Source: Lucifuga dentata (Eukaryota > Chordata > Actinopteri > Ophidiiformes > Bythitidae). Taken from it: 64,000 bases of DNA. Both the position numbers and the translations under genes were made by a program. Shown here piece by piece: positions 1-11,852 of this stretch; positions within the stretch are counted from its first letter, which is position 1; each line of letters starts with the position of its first letter. The stretch covers positions 1 through 64,000 of the forward strand of contig VXCM01003126.1 in NCBI GenBank assembly GCA_014773175.1. The letters are read 5' to 3'. The notes under the pieces were generated by a model, which was given only the letters and a program-made list of their open reading frames with translations, was not told where the DNA came from and ran no database searches.

Positions 1-1021
1 TTTTTTTTTTTTTTTTTTTTACATTCCCTTGCCTCAAAAATATTGATTAGTTCTCCAGTTGGGATACACTTTAATGGATGCATAACACTAAAACAAGGGA
101 AACAAGGGATTATATGCTGTAATCGTGTTAATAATGCAAAAGTTCTCTCTTGTTTATGAGAGCTCTAGGATGGTAGTGAACATATGATATCTAAATTAAT
201 AAACTAAAAAAGGAAAAAATAAAGGCAGCTAAGTTTTCTTTCGTCCTGTGGAACTTTTTTGCCAAACAGCCCAGTCCTCCAGGCCTACTTTCAGAACAGT
301 TGGCCTCAGCATATCCTCAAATGTTATCTGCAGTTTGTTGTTGTCACTGTTTTTCCTTTCTCGCTTCCACATCAGGTTTTTCTTTTTTATCGTCAGTTAG
401 ATATTTGGTGGAAAAATGACAATTGAACAGAGCGGGGTGTGTTTTGCGCTGATGTTTGTTGAAATGGACAATGTGGTGCAGGGCTCAGCAGGAACCTGGT
501 GGGCCGGTGCTGCGTGGACAAGCCCAGCATTGAGACATTCTTCCACTTCAAAGCCCCTAGAGGGTTTGTGGACACTGGTTGAATAGGAGCTGAGGGAGGG
601 GTGAGAGGGGGGAACAGGTGCAGTCCATGAGTGGGGTAATTCCTGCTGCCATCTGCTTTTCTTTTTCGGGGTCCAGGCTCTTTAAACGCCCTCTGACACG
701 CCTCATGGCGACACGTTCCCCCAGCCAGCCGCGCTGTGCCCCGTCACCATGGCACCCGCTTCGGATTAACCCCTGCACATGTGCCGAGTCAAGCGTGGGG
801 GACTGCTGTCTTTTGTGACTGAGGGGCAGTGAGCATGGGAGGCAGGAGGAGGAGAAGGAGGATGAGGAGGAGGAGGGAGATGGAGAGCTGCATGGATAAG
901 TGTGTGAAAGCACACTCCTCATTAATTCATTTTTGTTAAAGAAAGGATTAGAAGCAAGTATAGGACTAGAAGCAAGATGTGATTTAGTCTTTAATAAAAC
1001 AAACTCAACTTATTCCAACAG
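1..1021. other. 5' flank or upstream intron of inava, no gene recognised
   Basis: This stretch opens with a T homopolymer at the window edge and holds no exon I can support. A purine-rich GGA/GAG tract lies at about 840-890. The stretch ends in a splice acceptor at 1020-1021, so at least its right part is an intron of inava whose upstream exon was not found. The open frames here are short and low-complexity (Ser/Pro runs). Confidence 0.5.
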
Positions 1022-1055
1022 GTATTTCTAAAGAACCTTTGAAGGAATAGTCAAG

Positions 1056-2021
1056 ATGACAGCCATCGAGAGTAAAGAGGAGATCAGTGACAGCGACAGT
1101 GGGATTATCATAAACTCTGGTGAGAATATACAAAAACATTATCATTAAATTATTAAAATAAAGCATCTGAATGCTCTATGTACAGATTAGGGCTTCAAAA
1201 ATACAATAATGTTACTGCTGTGAAATTTGCAACAGCTAAAGAAAAAAAGTACCATGTCAAAGATTTGTATATATTTCATCTCAGAACAAATTCTAACGGT
1301 TAACATCACATTTCTAGCTCTGTCACAAAAAAAAAAAAAACATGAATAAGAATTTGTAAAGAAAAACAAAGCTGAGTTCTCACAAATTGGATTAAATGAA
1401 TATTTAGTGAATTATTGAGTCCTAATGCAGATGCTAAAATCCTTCACAGGAAACCAGTGCAACAAATGCTACAAATAAAATTTGAGGAAAAGCTTGAGCT
1501 GAACTCCTGTGTGTGTGTGTGCTGCAGGTCCAGACAGCCCCACATCCCTGCTGAAAGACCTGACCACCCACACCAGGGCCCTGAAGCTGAAGCATCAGTC
1601 TCTGGAGGAGCGACTGGAATTCTGCCTGCTGGAGCTCAGGAAGCTCTGCATCAGGGAGGCAGTCAGTAACTCCTACATACTCATCTGCTACAGAATATGC
1701 ACACACTACCAGATATAGTAGTACTGTAGTATTTTGATTAGTTTTGAGGAAGACTATGATTGTAAATGGAGATGTGGTTGTGTGTGTAGTAGTTGGAAGT
1801 GTATTGTGTGTGTAATGGTCACACTTTTGTTTTTGTTTTCACAGGAGCTGACTGGTAAACTGTCCTCAGATTATCCTTTGGTGCCAGAAGAGAAGCCACC
1901 TCACATTCGACGAAGGATTGGAGCTTCCTTCAAGTTGGATGAAGGTCTGATCCATCAGGACAAAGAGGTAGAGACCACAATCATATTTTCTGATACCATT
2001 TAATTTTGGTGAAAGAAGGTG

Positions 2022-2067
<46 letters not shown>

Positions 2068-5000
2068 GTATATGGGCGATAAACTAATCTTAGAACCCGC
2101 ATTTATCATAGGATTCAGAATTGCAGGCACTGGAAACTGACCTGGCTCTGCAGCGGCAGATTTACGAGGCAGCCCGCAAACTCTCTCAGGAGGAAAAGCT
2201 CAGCAAACCCCAGAAGAAGAGCCGACTGCAGCAGTGCAAGAAAGAGGAGAAGAAAGTGAAAGATCTGCAAGAGGCTGTGTTCCAGCACAGGATCAGAAGC
2301 GAATGCAACTCACCACGCATCACCATTACAACCAGCCAAAACAAAGGTGATGTGGCTTTGCTGCCCCCTTCTGGCTTTAGAATAGAATAGAATAGCTTTA
2401 TTGTCATTATACGTAACATATAATGAAATTACAGGTGCTTCTCCCTTAGTGCATAAGTATAAAGTATAAAAAAGAGTAAAAACAACTTTGTACACATCTA
2501 TTTAAATTATATTTACACAGCTGAAAAGATAAATATACTTATCAAAGTGTATATCAAAGTATATCAAAAGTGTATATCAAGTATATCAAAAAAAGTGTAT
2601 CAAGTATATTTATATATATAGATATAGATGTGTGTATTTCGATATTTACAACAGTAGCAGGGATGGTAGCAGCAATCAATAAGTATTGCACAGAGTAATA
2701 AACACCAGGTAGTTAGCAGCAATCAGAATATTAGTTAGCAGCAATCAGAATATATTTCACAGTTTACATGGTACCGATTTAAAGTGGTGAACAAGGTGCC
2801 ATGGGAACAGAATTGCACATGATGGTGACGTTGACAGAGTAATGTCCAGGTCAGCGGTGATTTAGTGTTCTGATGGCCCAAGGGTAGAAACTGTTCCTTA
2901 GTCTGGATGTGCGGGCCTTCATTGACCTGTAGCGCTTGCCAGAAGGCATCCGTTCAAACAGGTGATGCGCTGGGTGCGAGGGGTCTTTGAGGATGGCGGT
3001 GGACCTTCGCAGGCATCTGGAGCCGGCGATCTCCTCCAGGGAGGGCAGAGGGCAGCCGACGATTTTCTGGGCCGTGTTTATGACCCTCTGCAGGGCCTTC
3101 CTGTCCGCAGCCGAGCTCCCAGCGTACCAGGCAGAGATGCAGTATGTAATTACACTCTCGATGGTGGAACGGTAGAAGGTCACCAGCAGCCTCTGATCCA
3201 GTTTGTTCTTCCTGAGGACCCTCAGGAAGTGTAGTCTCTGCTGGGCCTTCGCCATCACTGCTTTGGTGTTAACGGACCAGGTCAGCTCCCCCGATAAGTG
3301 GACTCCTAGGAATCTGAAGGAGCTCACTGTCTCCACCACGTCCCCATTGATGTAAAGAGGGGCGTGGTCCACTCTGGTCCTTCGGAAGTCTACAATGACC
3401 TCCTTGGTTTTTGAGGTGTTCAGCAGCAGGTTGTTGGCTAAACACCACGTGGACAGATGTTCCACCTCCTCTCTGTAGGCAGCCTCGTCCCCTCCTGTGA
3501 TGAGCCCAACCAGTGTGGTGTCATCCGCAAACTTAAAGATGGAGTTGGACGGATGGGAAGGTACACAGTCATGTGTGTATAGGGTGTACAGGAGAGGGCT
3601 CAGCACGCAGCCTTGGGGAGAGCCGGTGCTCAGAGTTAGGGTGGAGGACAGGTGGGAGCCCAGCCTCACTGACTGTGGTCTGTCAGTGAGGAAGTTCTTT
3701 ATCCATGCACAGGTGGAGGGGGGGAGGTGCAGGTCCAGCAGTTTTTTAATGAGAATGTCCGGGATAATTGTGTTGAAAGCTGAACTGAAGTCTATGAACA
3801 GCAGTCTGACATAGGTCCCAGGTTGATCCAGGTGGCTCAGCGTCGATTGGAGGGCGAGGGTGATGGCGTCCTCGGTGGAGCGGTTTGCCCTGTAGGCAAA
3901 CTGATGGGGATCAAATGCTGAGGGGAGGCAGTCCTTGACGTGCACTGCTGTGGGCTCATGCACGCACTTAGGTGAAATAATGGCTCCCACTAGCTCTACC
4001 GGTAGGAGAGCTGTGATTGGCTTGCCAAACCTGTAGGTTGTCAGTGTTCATATATAAACATTATAAGCCTTCCATTTATGTCATGACCTCAGTAGATCCA
4101 TAAGAATGCTGCATTCACTGCTTTTAATTGACACCGTTCTTTCCACACACAGATCTATGCATGTCTGATGACAGCTCACTGTCTGATGTGGTCGCTCTGG
4201 ATGATGGTGAGTGATGAGTGTTTTTTTTTTAATCAGGCTACGCAGACACACACAAAAAAAGTACATCCCAAATTGCCATTCTGTTTCTAAGTATGAATTG
4301 TTTCTTAATTTTGTAAGAACATGTAGTAGAAATTGCAGAACTAAAGCATTGTTCAGGTACTGCGCCCTCCACAAATATTGGCACACTTGGTAAATAAAAG
4401 AGAAATGGGCTATGAAAAAAATGTATTTATGTTTATTCTCTTGATCTTTCATTCAAAATATTAATAAAAATATAACATCTAATTAAAGTAAAATAATTGA
4501 AAGGAAGAAGAAATTCTTATCATGAAACAATATATTTTTCAATTGGTCTGGAAGAGATCATGGGTCCATATTGATCCCACGGATAGTGAGGACGATGGTT
4601 CAAGTGGCCAAAGAATCTCCAAGGATCACAGATGGAGAATTGTTGATGTTAGTTGGGTTTTGGGGTCAGAAAGTCTCCAAAATGACAATCAGACGCCATC
4701 AACTGTTTTATGATCTGACTATCTATAGATGTGGACTTGTCCGGCCCTCTCTCTCCTCCAGTACTGGACACTTCATATTCAGACCCCATCCAGCTATCAG
4801 CCAGGACCCACCAGACACCCCAGCAGTCACCAAGCCAGAGCAGTGTGGAGTATGAACGCTCTCCTATCCAGAACTCTCCGTGGAAGGAGTCAAGTCTGGA
4901 CCAGCCTTATCAGAGACCCTCAAAACCTCACTCTGCTTGCAGCAGCAGGTCCAGGTAGATCCTCAAGAAATACCAACTCCATGATAACCCTAAACCTTCA

Positions 5001-7033
5001 GTAGAAACAAAACAAGCATTTAGATTGACATTTTACTGATAAAATCTGCATTAATATCAGTTAAGCTTGTTATTCAGAATACCATGTGTTTGTATTGATG
5101 CAATTACACTACTGCTCAAAAGTTTAGAATCACTTGTCATTTATGTAGTTCCTGCTATTTTATTCAATAATTTTTTTTTTATTATATGAAATAAACACCA
5201 AAATGTATTTTAAGATGTTTTATTTAGTATTTCAAATANTTTTTTTTATTATATGAAATAAACACCAAAATGTATTTTAAGATGTTTTATTTAGTATTTC
5301 AAATATTTGGGAGAAAAAAAATTGAAATGATAAATAAGACTATTTTAGTGATTTCTCATCAAAGTATCCAACATGAGATTTAATCACTGCTTTGCAAATA
5401 TGAGTCATTCAGTTTCTAGAGTGTCTGGGAATAATCTAGAATTTCCTAATAATCTCTGGAACCACACACAGCTTCTCTAAATGAATTTCGAATAATCTAC
5501 AACTCATGTAATGATTCTCGACAATTGTAAAATGTCAATTTTTATAGCTTCTTGTAAATTATTTTAAATCTATGTAGGTGCGCAATACTAACAGACATAG
5601 TAGAATCATTTTATACATACATATGAAACAAAACTAGTTTTACATTACTGNACTAACAGACATAGTAGAATCATTTTATACATACATATGAAACAAAACT
5701 AGTTTTACATTACTGGACACATTGATTCTGTGTGAAAATCACTAGTGATTCCAAACTTTAGAGTGGTAGTGTATATAAACTCTCACCTGATCCTGTTGTG
5801 GCTCATCATATCTCATTTAATCCCTCTTATGTTGATGTGTGCAGTAGCCCATCAGGAACCCCGCCTTGTGCAGACAGCAGCAGGGTTTTTCCTTCCCATC
5901 TCGTCAAGAGCCCAGCCCTGCGTCACACCCACTCCACCAGTGCCCCCTCCACCCCGGAGCTGCATATACGCAGACAGTACTCCCAGTCCTTCAGGTGCAC
6001 ATAGAATTCATTTCAGATATATCAATATTATTCACAATGAGCATTTTTAGGATCAGAATTTCGATTTGACACTAGTGTTTTGTCTGTCTAGGCTTCCCAA
6101 AAGTAAACCATCCGCTGACATGGAACGACTTGGCTCAGAGGGTAACAGAGGGCAACCCAGGCTGCTCCAGCCCTGCGTGGCTGATTTTATGGTGCGTTCC
6201 CCAGATTACTGCCCCCGCCGTCTCTTCCAGTCCAACTCTGAGGACAGCAGCTCAGAGCACTCCACCTCCTCTTTCACCAGTTCACCTGGTAGGGACGGAC
6301 CCACTGAGATTCCTAAGCTGTGCCCTCCGCCTTACGGATTTCACTTTGGAGCCCAGAAGAAAGGGCTGTCCAGCTTCCCCAGCCCTGCTGCAAACAAGAA
6401 CACCAACCAGCCTCAAGCCAGCCCTGCTAATGGCAGAACCGTAGCAGAGGATGGCCTTCTTTCCCCTCAGGAGCTCGACATGGGGAAGTGCTACCTGTCC
6501 TCCCCTCCTGTGGCCCGCAGGCCTCAGCAAAGACAGTGGCAGGAAGGAGCGTTGTCCCCAAGGAGAATGCCAAAGCCGCCCCCTGCCTACACCAGGCTGG
6601 TCCGAACGCCCTCGCTGAAGGAGTACCCAAACCACGCCATCCGGCTCATGCCCAGGGAGATTGTATCAGAGGAGCTCAAGTCCTGGCACCAGAGGAACCG
6701 GCTCCAAAAGTTACGGCCAGGCTGCATGGAACAGCAGAGCTCCCTTAATGTCAAGAGCCCCACTTCCCCTCACCTGCCTGCCTTTCATCAGGTTGGTAAT
6801 AAATGCTCCAACAATAAATCTACATCAAAATAGGAAGAATTAAATCTGTGTTGGAGTTTGTTTTTTTAAGCAATGTAAGCTAAACTAAAGAGATACGTTT
6901 TTTTTCTACGTTAACACTGATTTCACGATTGTTTTCACAGGGTTCGGGCAATGTGGTTCTTCAGAGGGCTTCAGATGGGACCCCAGTCCAGTGGTATGTT
7001 GCAGAAGATGCTGAAATAGTGAGCCAGGTATAA
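1056..7033 (+). CDS. inava: Innate immunity activator protein (INAVA, C1orf106 orthologue)
   Basis: Nine coding exons (1056-1119, 1528-1661, 1845-1967, 2112-2346, 4153-4206, 4762-4954, 5845-5994, 6092-6791, 6941-7033) join in frame to 581 codons. The N-terminus [18 protein letters not shown], the coiled block around residues 22-185 with [13 protein letters not shown] (the CUPID/DUF3338 region shared with CCDC120 and FRMD4), the motif [14 protein letters not shown] near residues 235-250, and the ending [19 protein letters not shown] all resemble mammalian INAVA. Known INAVA binds cytohesins through this N-terminal region and acts in epithelial junction stability and NOD2-linked signalling; that role is inferred here. 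An acceptor AG at 1020-1021 lies just before the start, so at least one upstream non-coding exon exists. The ATG is the first in that exon. Intron 4 holds an antisense LINE, introns 5 and 6 Tc1-type elements. Confidence 0.93.
2029..2066. repeat. (GA)n microsatellite
   Basis: A perfect GA dinucleotide run sits in inava intron 3, about 45 bases before the exon 4 acceptor at 2110-2111. Confidence 0.9.
2380..4060 (-). mobile_element. 5'-truncated L2/CR1-like LINE with open reverse-transcriptase frame, antisense in inava intron 4
   Basis: The minus strand carries an uninterrupted frame from 3990 to 2851 (379 codons). It encodes most of a non-LTR reverse transcriptase: [44 protein letters not shown] and the catalytic FADDTTLVG box, then the C-terminal block ending [16 protein letters not shown] that is usual in fish L2-like elements. 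No endonuclease domain is present, so the copy is 5'-truncated; the left end near 4060 is approximate. The 3' UTR (2397-2850) contains short tandem motifs (TATCAA type at about 2540-2630, AGCAGCAATC type at about 2650-2755). The element ends in an AATAG pentamer tail at 2380-2396, the usual tail for this group. It is probably immobile. Confidence 0.85.
4359..4715 (+). mobile_element. Tc1/mariner-like transposon relic
   Basis: It begins with a terminal-repeat-like segment (CCCTCCACAAATATTGGCAC at 4367-4386). An interior at about 4598-4700 then translates to [19 protein letters not shown], which resembles transposase remnants common in fish Tc1-like elements. Stops and deletions make it non-coding. 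The right end was not resolved. It lies in inava intron 5 just before the exon 6 acceptor at 4760-4761. Confidence 0.55.
5105..5773. mobile_element. Tc1-type inverted-repeat element (MITE)
   Basis: The left end TACACTACTGCTCAAAAGTT is mirrored at the right end by a segment whose reverse complement starts TACACTACCACTCTAAAGTT. These are the terminal repeats of a very common fish Tc1-like family, flanked by TA. The interior has no transposase. Its true length is shorter than it looks, because two single-N joins (5239 and 5651) each have about 65 bp duplicated on both sides. It lies in inava intron 6, ending 71 bp before the exon 7 acceptor. Confidence 0.75.
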
Positions 7034-7890
7034 CTGAGAAATGTATCCTCTGCAGTATGTAGGATATACTGTATGTGTTCCTTTTATTTATGTTTATTTA
7101 TTACTGTTGAAAGACTCTCTATGAGATTGTATGTCCAAAGAGGCGTGACGCTGTCATTAATATGATGCAGAAAACGTGGACCTGTCGGGACCATGATGAG
7201 CACATCTCTCACTTTCTTTAATTTAAAACTATGTAAGGTGGTGCGCCAGTTTTATTTATTTTAAATTGTTTTCTAAATAGATTTTTCTAAGGTTTCTGAG
7301 GTGAAAATGAGACAATTTCATAAACAGATTTTGGGCTGTAATTTCAAGAATCTCTTTGTGGCTGGGACACATTTTGCACATAAAATTCACCTACAGTAGA
7401 TATGTTTTCTCACTTCTAATTCTCTAAATGTTATATTTATCTATTATTTAAAAGTTTCTGCCTTGCAGCATAGAGACCCATTACTAAAAGTATAGCTAAA
7501 AGAGAAGTCTTTTGTCCTCATACAGTTACATAAGCTGCATTTGAATCCTCGCTACTAACTCTTATTAATTAATCCCTGATGCCTCTAACAGCAGGTTGTT
7601 GGATGTTTTCACTACATTTTGGTATTTTGCTACTAACCAAGTGAGTGTATCAGTTTTGATATTTTTTTTGTATATTTATAATAAAAAAAAAAGACTCAAA
7701 ATTAAGTTTGTGGTGTTGTTATTAACAAAGATCAAGGAGATAAAAGATAAAGATATTTTTTCAAAACATATGCATGGAACAACCAAAAGTGTTTTAAATT
7801 CATACTCAGAGACCTTTCCAGATTGACTCATATTTAAGCGTACACACTTTCCAGTACAGTCAGAGAATTTTGAAGTCATAAGCATCATCA
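7034..7890 (+). other. inava 3' UTR and downstream spacer
   Basis: AT-rich sequence follows the inava stop. A candidate poly(A) signal AATAAA lies at about 7678-7683. No coding exon is recognisable. inava and the next gene converge tail to tail across this region. Confidence 0.5.
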
Positions 7891-7904
7891 TCATCATCAT
7901 CATC

Positions 7905-8360
7905 AGGTCGTCTGGTTCTGGTCTACTTTCTGTTCCCAGAGTCAGAACAAAGCATGGTGAGGCAGCATTTAGCTTTTCTGCTCCACAACTCTGGAACAAA
8001 CTACCAGAAGATCTCAGGTCTGCACAAACTGTAAACTTGTTTAAAACCAAGCTTTAAACTTGTCTTTTTGGCACTGCTTTTAATTAAGCTTTGCAATGCA
8101 ACTCAAGCTGGGGCCAATTAATTATTTTCACACTGTAACCACACTATAGATTATTTTATTTAATTTTACCTTATTTCATTTTTTACTTTATCCTATTTTA
8201 CTCTTGGTTTTTAAATGTTGCTTTATTTTGTTCTTAATGTATTTTAAACGTGACTTTATTTTGTTCTTATCTTTTAAATGTTATAATGCATTTTGTAAAC
8301 CATTTTGAATTGCCTTTGTGTTTGAATGGTGCTACATAAATAAATTTGTCTTGCCTTGCT
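7905..8360 (+). mobile_element. 3' fragment of an L2-like LINE
   Basis: From about 7911 the plus strand reads the C-terminal end of a LINE ORF2, including FSFSAPQLWNKLPEDLRSAQ and FKTKL followed by TAA at 8055-8057. A T-rich 3' UTR follows, then a tail near 8330-8360 (ACATAAATAAATTTGTCTTG and CTTGC repeats) typical of fish L2-like elements. Only the last ~50 codons are present, so it is a dead-on-arrival copy. It sits in the convergent spacer, just beyond the 3' end of the IRAG2-like gene. Confidence 0.72.
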
Positions 8361-8443
8361 TTGCCATAAATCTTATTGGATTGACAGACAAAGCAATGTC
8401 CTGATGACTATATTTCATCAAAAGACATCATTTTAAAAGTACA

Positions 8444-11400
8444 TTATGAAAGTTTTAATAACAAATAAATCAATGTTATGACACTCAGAAATACAAAGAT
8501 GTAAAAGCAGAGGAGCGGCCAGCGACAGCGATGCAGCCGCAGAGCCAGCGGGCGTCTCCACCAGGATCCACACCTGCAGACAGGAGACACATTTATCTAG
8601 AGAAAACATCACATTTTTCACCAGGCTTTTTAAGATTATGTTGACTTACGTTCCCACAGAAAGCTTCTGGTAAAGGTTTGCACCCTTTTTATCCTTGTCT
8701 GGCTTTTTCTTTGACAGTGCAGCTTTGCCCTTTTGCCTCTGTCGCAAAGTATCCAAAGCTGAGCTATAATAGAGCAAATTTTCCAAAACATTTCATTTCA
8801 ACTCAGTATTCTAGTACAGTTACGAAGAGTTGACAACAGAAAGACTTTCCAAAAAATACAATATAGTAAATACCAATTTGTTGAGTCCTTATAAAAGCTC
8901 ATTAAGGGTTTCTAATGATTCAGGGGCCATTTTTGAGGCTGTAACTTATGGTATAATGAAATAAATCTTATATCATTTAGTCAGTATTGGGAAAGATCTA
9001 CTGGATGTTACTGTTTACAGTAATGTCCTGTGTTTTGTGTAAATGTCTTGATTTTTTGAGACTTTTTCTCTTGCCACATTAAAGTTTGGCACATCAGGCT
9101 TTTGTGACAGACACACCAGCAGGTTCAGAACAGCAACTGTCCAACAACTTTGTAGGTCTGTAAATTCCCTTGAAAAAAATGATGATGGGTAAAATCCCTA
9201 CCAAAAATGAAACATCTGCTAACTACAACATATGAATCTCTAAATGGGAATCTCTTGTGTAGTTGTCTTTACAGTTTTTATTATTTGAGGTGTTTATTTA
9301 GGCCAAGCAGTCCCAAACACTGCAAAGAAAGACATTTGTCTTTAAGGTTTTAGAAAATTTGACCTATAAACTTCTTAATTTGGTGAATAGCTTTATCCCT
9401 TCATACAAGTGTAAAAAGTCGCAAGAAGACCCTCACCAACACTGACCTACAGATTACTCATCTTTTCAGCTTCACAAATCATTTGGTATTAACTGCAAGG
9501 TATTTCTGTTAACTTGTCTGTAAGTCAATTTTGCTGTACTTTTTGTTTTGTATCTTCTTGATGACCACTTGCTTTGGGGCAGGGTCCTCTGAGTTTGGAA
9601 TGGGACAGGAGTCCGGTGGAGTCTGAGCACCTGAAGCTTCTGGTGTGGTTTCACCGAGATGAACGAGTGGCCTGTGATAACCAGACAAATTGGTTATTAT
9701 GGTTAACTGAACACAATCACTTGAGCTAGATGTAAGGCGTAACCAACGTAACCTGTCATCCATTGAGTCTCTGTCATCCTTTATCATGCCCAAGCAGCTG
9801 GACTCGGAGCCCTGGCTTTGTGACTGGGAGGCACTGAAGGCCTTTTTGCTGGAACTGCCTCCATGGGCTCCCTGCCTCCTCAAATCTCGCTTTCTCTTCT
9901 CCTGCAGAGACAAAGACGATGACATTTTGGCTATTTGTATAAAATCTCCTTTCAGGAAAAAGAGAGAGAGCTCGCTGAAGAAACTGCCATACCTGTGTTT
10001 GGTTGGAAATGACTGATACGCTAATCCTACGACGACCATTCTTCTAATAGTAAAAAAAAGGAGAGAACAACACAATACACAAAAAAATGAGACAAAAGTG
10101 ATTGAGAGGAAGTCGGTTGCACAGAGATTAGCTGGCGCAACAACCCAAATATTGTATACCTGCTGAGAGCTTTTCCTTTTGTTGTCACTTTCCTCTTTAT
10201 ATACAATAAGAGATTCAGTAGTCAGACAAATAAATTCCAGCAGGACAATACTAATAAATATCACAAGATTAGAAACCTGGTGAGGCTGTGTGTTCGATGA
10301 GGTTTCTACAGGAGTTCTGTTGCTGGATCTGCTTCTTAACCTCCTCCAGCTCTGCCATATTTCTCTCATGTTGTTCTCTTAGATTCTCCACGTGAGCCAC
10401 CATGAGCTCTACAGCTCAACTCACACGAGCCTCCTAAAACACACACACACAGAAAATACACTCACTTAGAATGAGGACTGAGCCTTAAGCACTTCTTAAA
10501 ATGACATAGGTTTATTTATAAAGGCTCTATAAGTTATTATTAATATATTTATTAATGAGAAATATGGTTTCCTGATGTACAATTTAAACAGAAATCCATC
10601 AACCAATCAGTAGCCATGGTATAAAAGCATTGTAATGTGTAAATTGCAGGTTGCCAAATTGTGAGCATACACATAAGCAAATTATCCCATAGGTTCAACG
10701 GTTTCATCTATTACTATCTAAAGCAGGTTGCAGAGCATTTGGGCAAAACATGTTTATCAATGACTAAATTACCTTTAAATTTGATGTCTTATTGCATGTG
10801 GGTTTCCATATTAATAAATGATGTATTGACCATTAATAAAGTATTTAGTAACAACTTATGGCAGTGGGCTGGCACTCCAAAATAAAATAAATGCAGTGGA
10901 ATAATGAGCTTTGTATACCTGGTGCACAGCTCCAAGCACTTCAGCTGCGTTGGAGATTCGTTCTACAGTCCCACCAAGTATATCCAGAGAAAGTTCCAGC
11001 TTCTGCTGCGTTTACTGTCCAGACATAGGGCCTTCAGTGCCTGGAAACATTAACACACACGGTGTCACTTGTCATTTTGAGGTGTTTTTTTTTTTGGTTT
11101 TTTTAGGTCTACTTTCACCACTCTTGCTTTCTCTCTCTTCGTACCTCCAGAGTCTCCCTCCCTCTGCTCAGCTCCAGCTGGATGTTCTCCTCAGCCAGGT
11201 TCCAGGCATGTTCCTCCACCTGCAGCCTCTGCTTCAGAGTGTACTGATCACAGCGGAAAGCCAGGGCAATCTGAGAGAAGGCCGTCTGAGCGGGAGACAG
11301 CACGTAAACATCAACACACACCGTACAGAGTAGATGAAACATACAAATAGGAAGCAACAACACAATCTAATCCCTGGTACATGGTGGCAAAGGAGAAACT

Positions 11401-11852
11401 GGTGGCCTTACCTCCAAATCTTTCTGTGACATCTCTACACTGTTAGAATAAAAGAAGGGGGATTAGTGAACTTCAAAATAAATATAATAATCCAAATATG
11501 ATGGCCTAAATGGCAAATACTAAATTCCACCACCTGTTGAGGCCGACTCGCTCTATGATAGACAGCTCATTCCAGGATGTGACTGGCTGCTCCTCTTGAC
11601 TGGATTCTGTACAAAGATACCATCCAGTTTAACTTTAGATTGATCCATCTGAATTTCCAGCTATGTCAGCTATGCTGTACTATACCTTCTTCACTGTCTT
11701 CACTGTCTGCCATTGTGGACCGACTGCATATCTCTGTGTCTGGCTAGTGGAAGGTCAGGAATATTACCTCTTGCATTGAATGTCCGAATCATAAAAAGGT
11801 TTGTGAATAGGCATGAGTAACTAATAAGTCTTTAACTCACCTGAACACTCAT
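8444..11852 (-). CDS. irag2: IRAG2/LRMP-like tail-anchored coiled-coil protein, frame broken twice in this sequence
   Basis: Thirteen coding exons (11841-11852, 11686-11743, 11534-11606, 11412-11439, 11145-11285, 10919-11040, 10277-10433, 10160-10194, 9993-10043, 9753-9901, 9514-9671, 8650-8758, 8444-8573) all have good splice sites. They encode MSVQPDTEICSRSTMADSED, then the MRVI1/LRMP-family core (VTSWNELSIIERVGLNSVEM, LAFRCDQYTLKQRLQVEEHA, LAEENIQLELSRGRETLE), a coiled coil, a basic Ser-rich region, and a C-terminal membrane helix starting RWPLLCFYIFVFLSVITLIY with only a few residues after it. LRMP/Jaw1 is an ER/nuclear-envelope tail-anchored IP3-receptor partner; zebrafish lrmp (futile cycle) acts in pronuclear congression. 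Expected length is about 407 residues. Exon 6 is 122 nt where 123 is needed, and exon 7 has TGA at 10416-10418. IRAG1 is the main alternative. Confidence 0.72.

Noticed and set aside
5172..5715. Tandem 65-bp repeats as a satellite
   Set aside because: Each pair flanks a single N and matches the assembly-join pattern seen elsewhere in the window.
7876..7906. ATC trinucleotide run as a short direct-repeat array
   Set aside because: It is a simple microsatellite at the 5' edge of the LINE fragment.
10416..10418. TGA in the IRAG2-like gene as a selenocysteine codon
   Set aside because: The family has no known Sec, the surrounding context expects Arg, and I see no SECIS-like structure. A substitution explains it better.
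10911..11333. 140-codon plus-strand open frame
   Set aside because: It runs antisense across two exons of the IRAG2-like gene and their intron, and has no recognisable domain.
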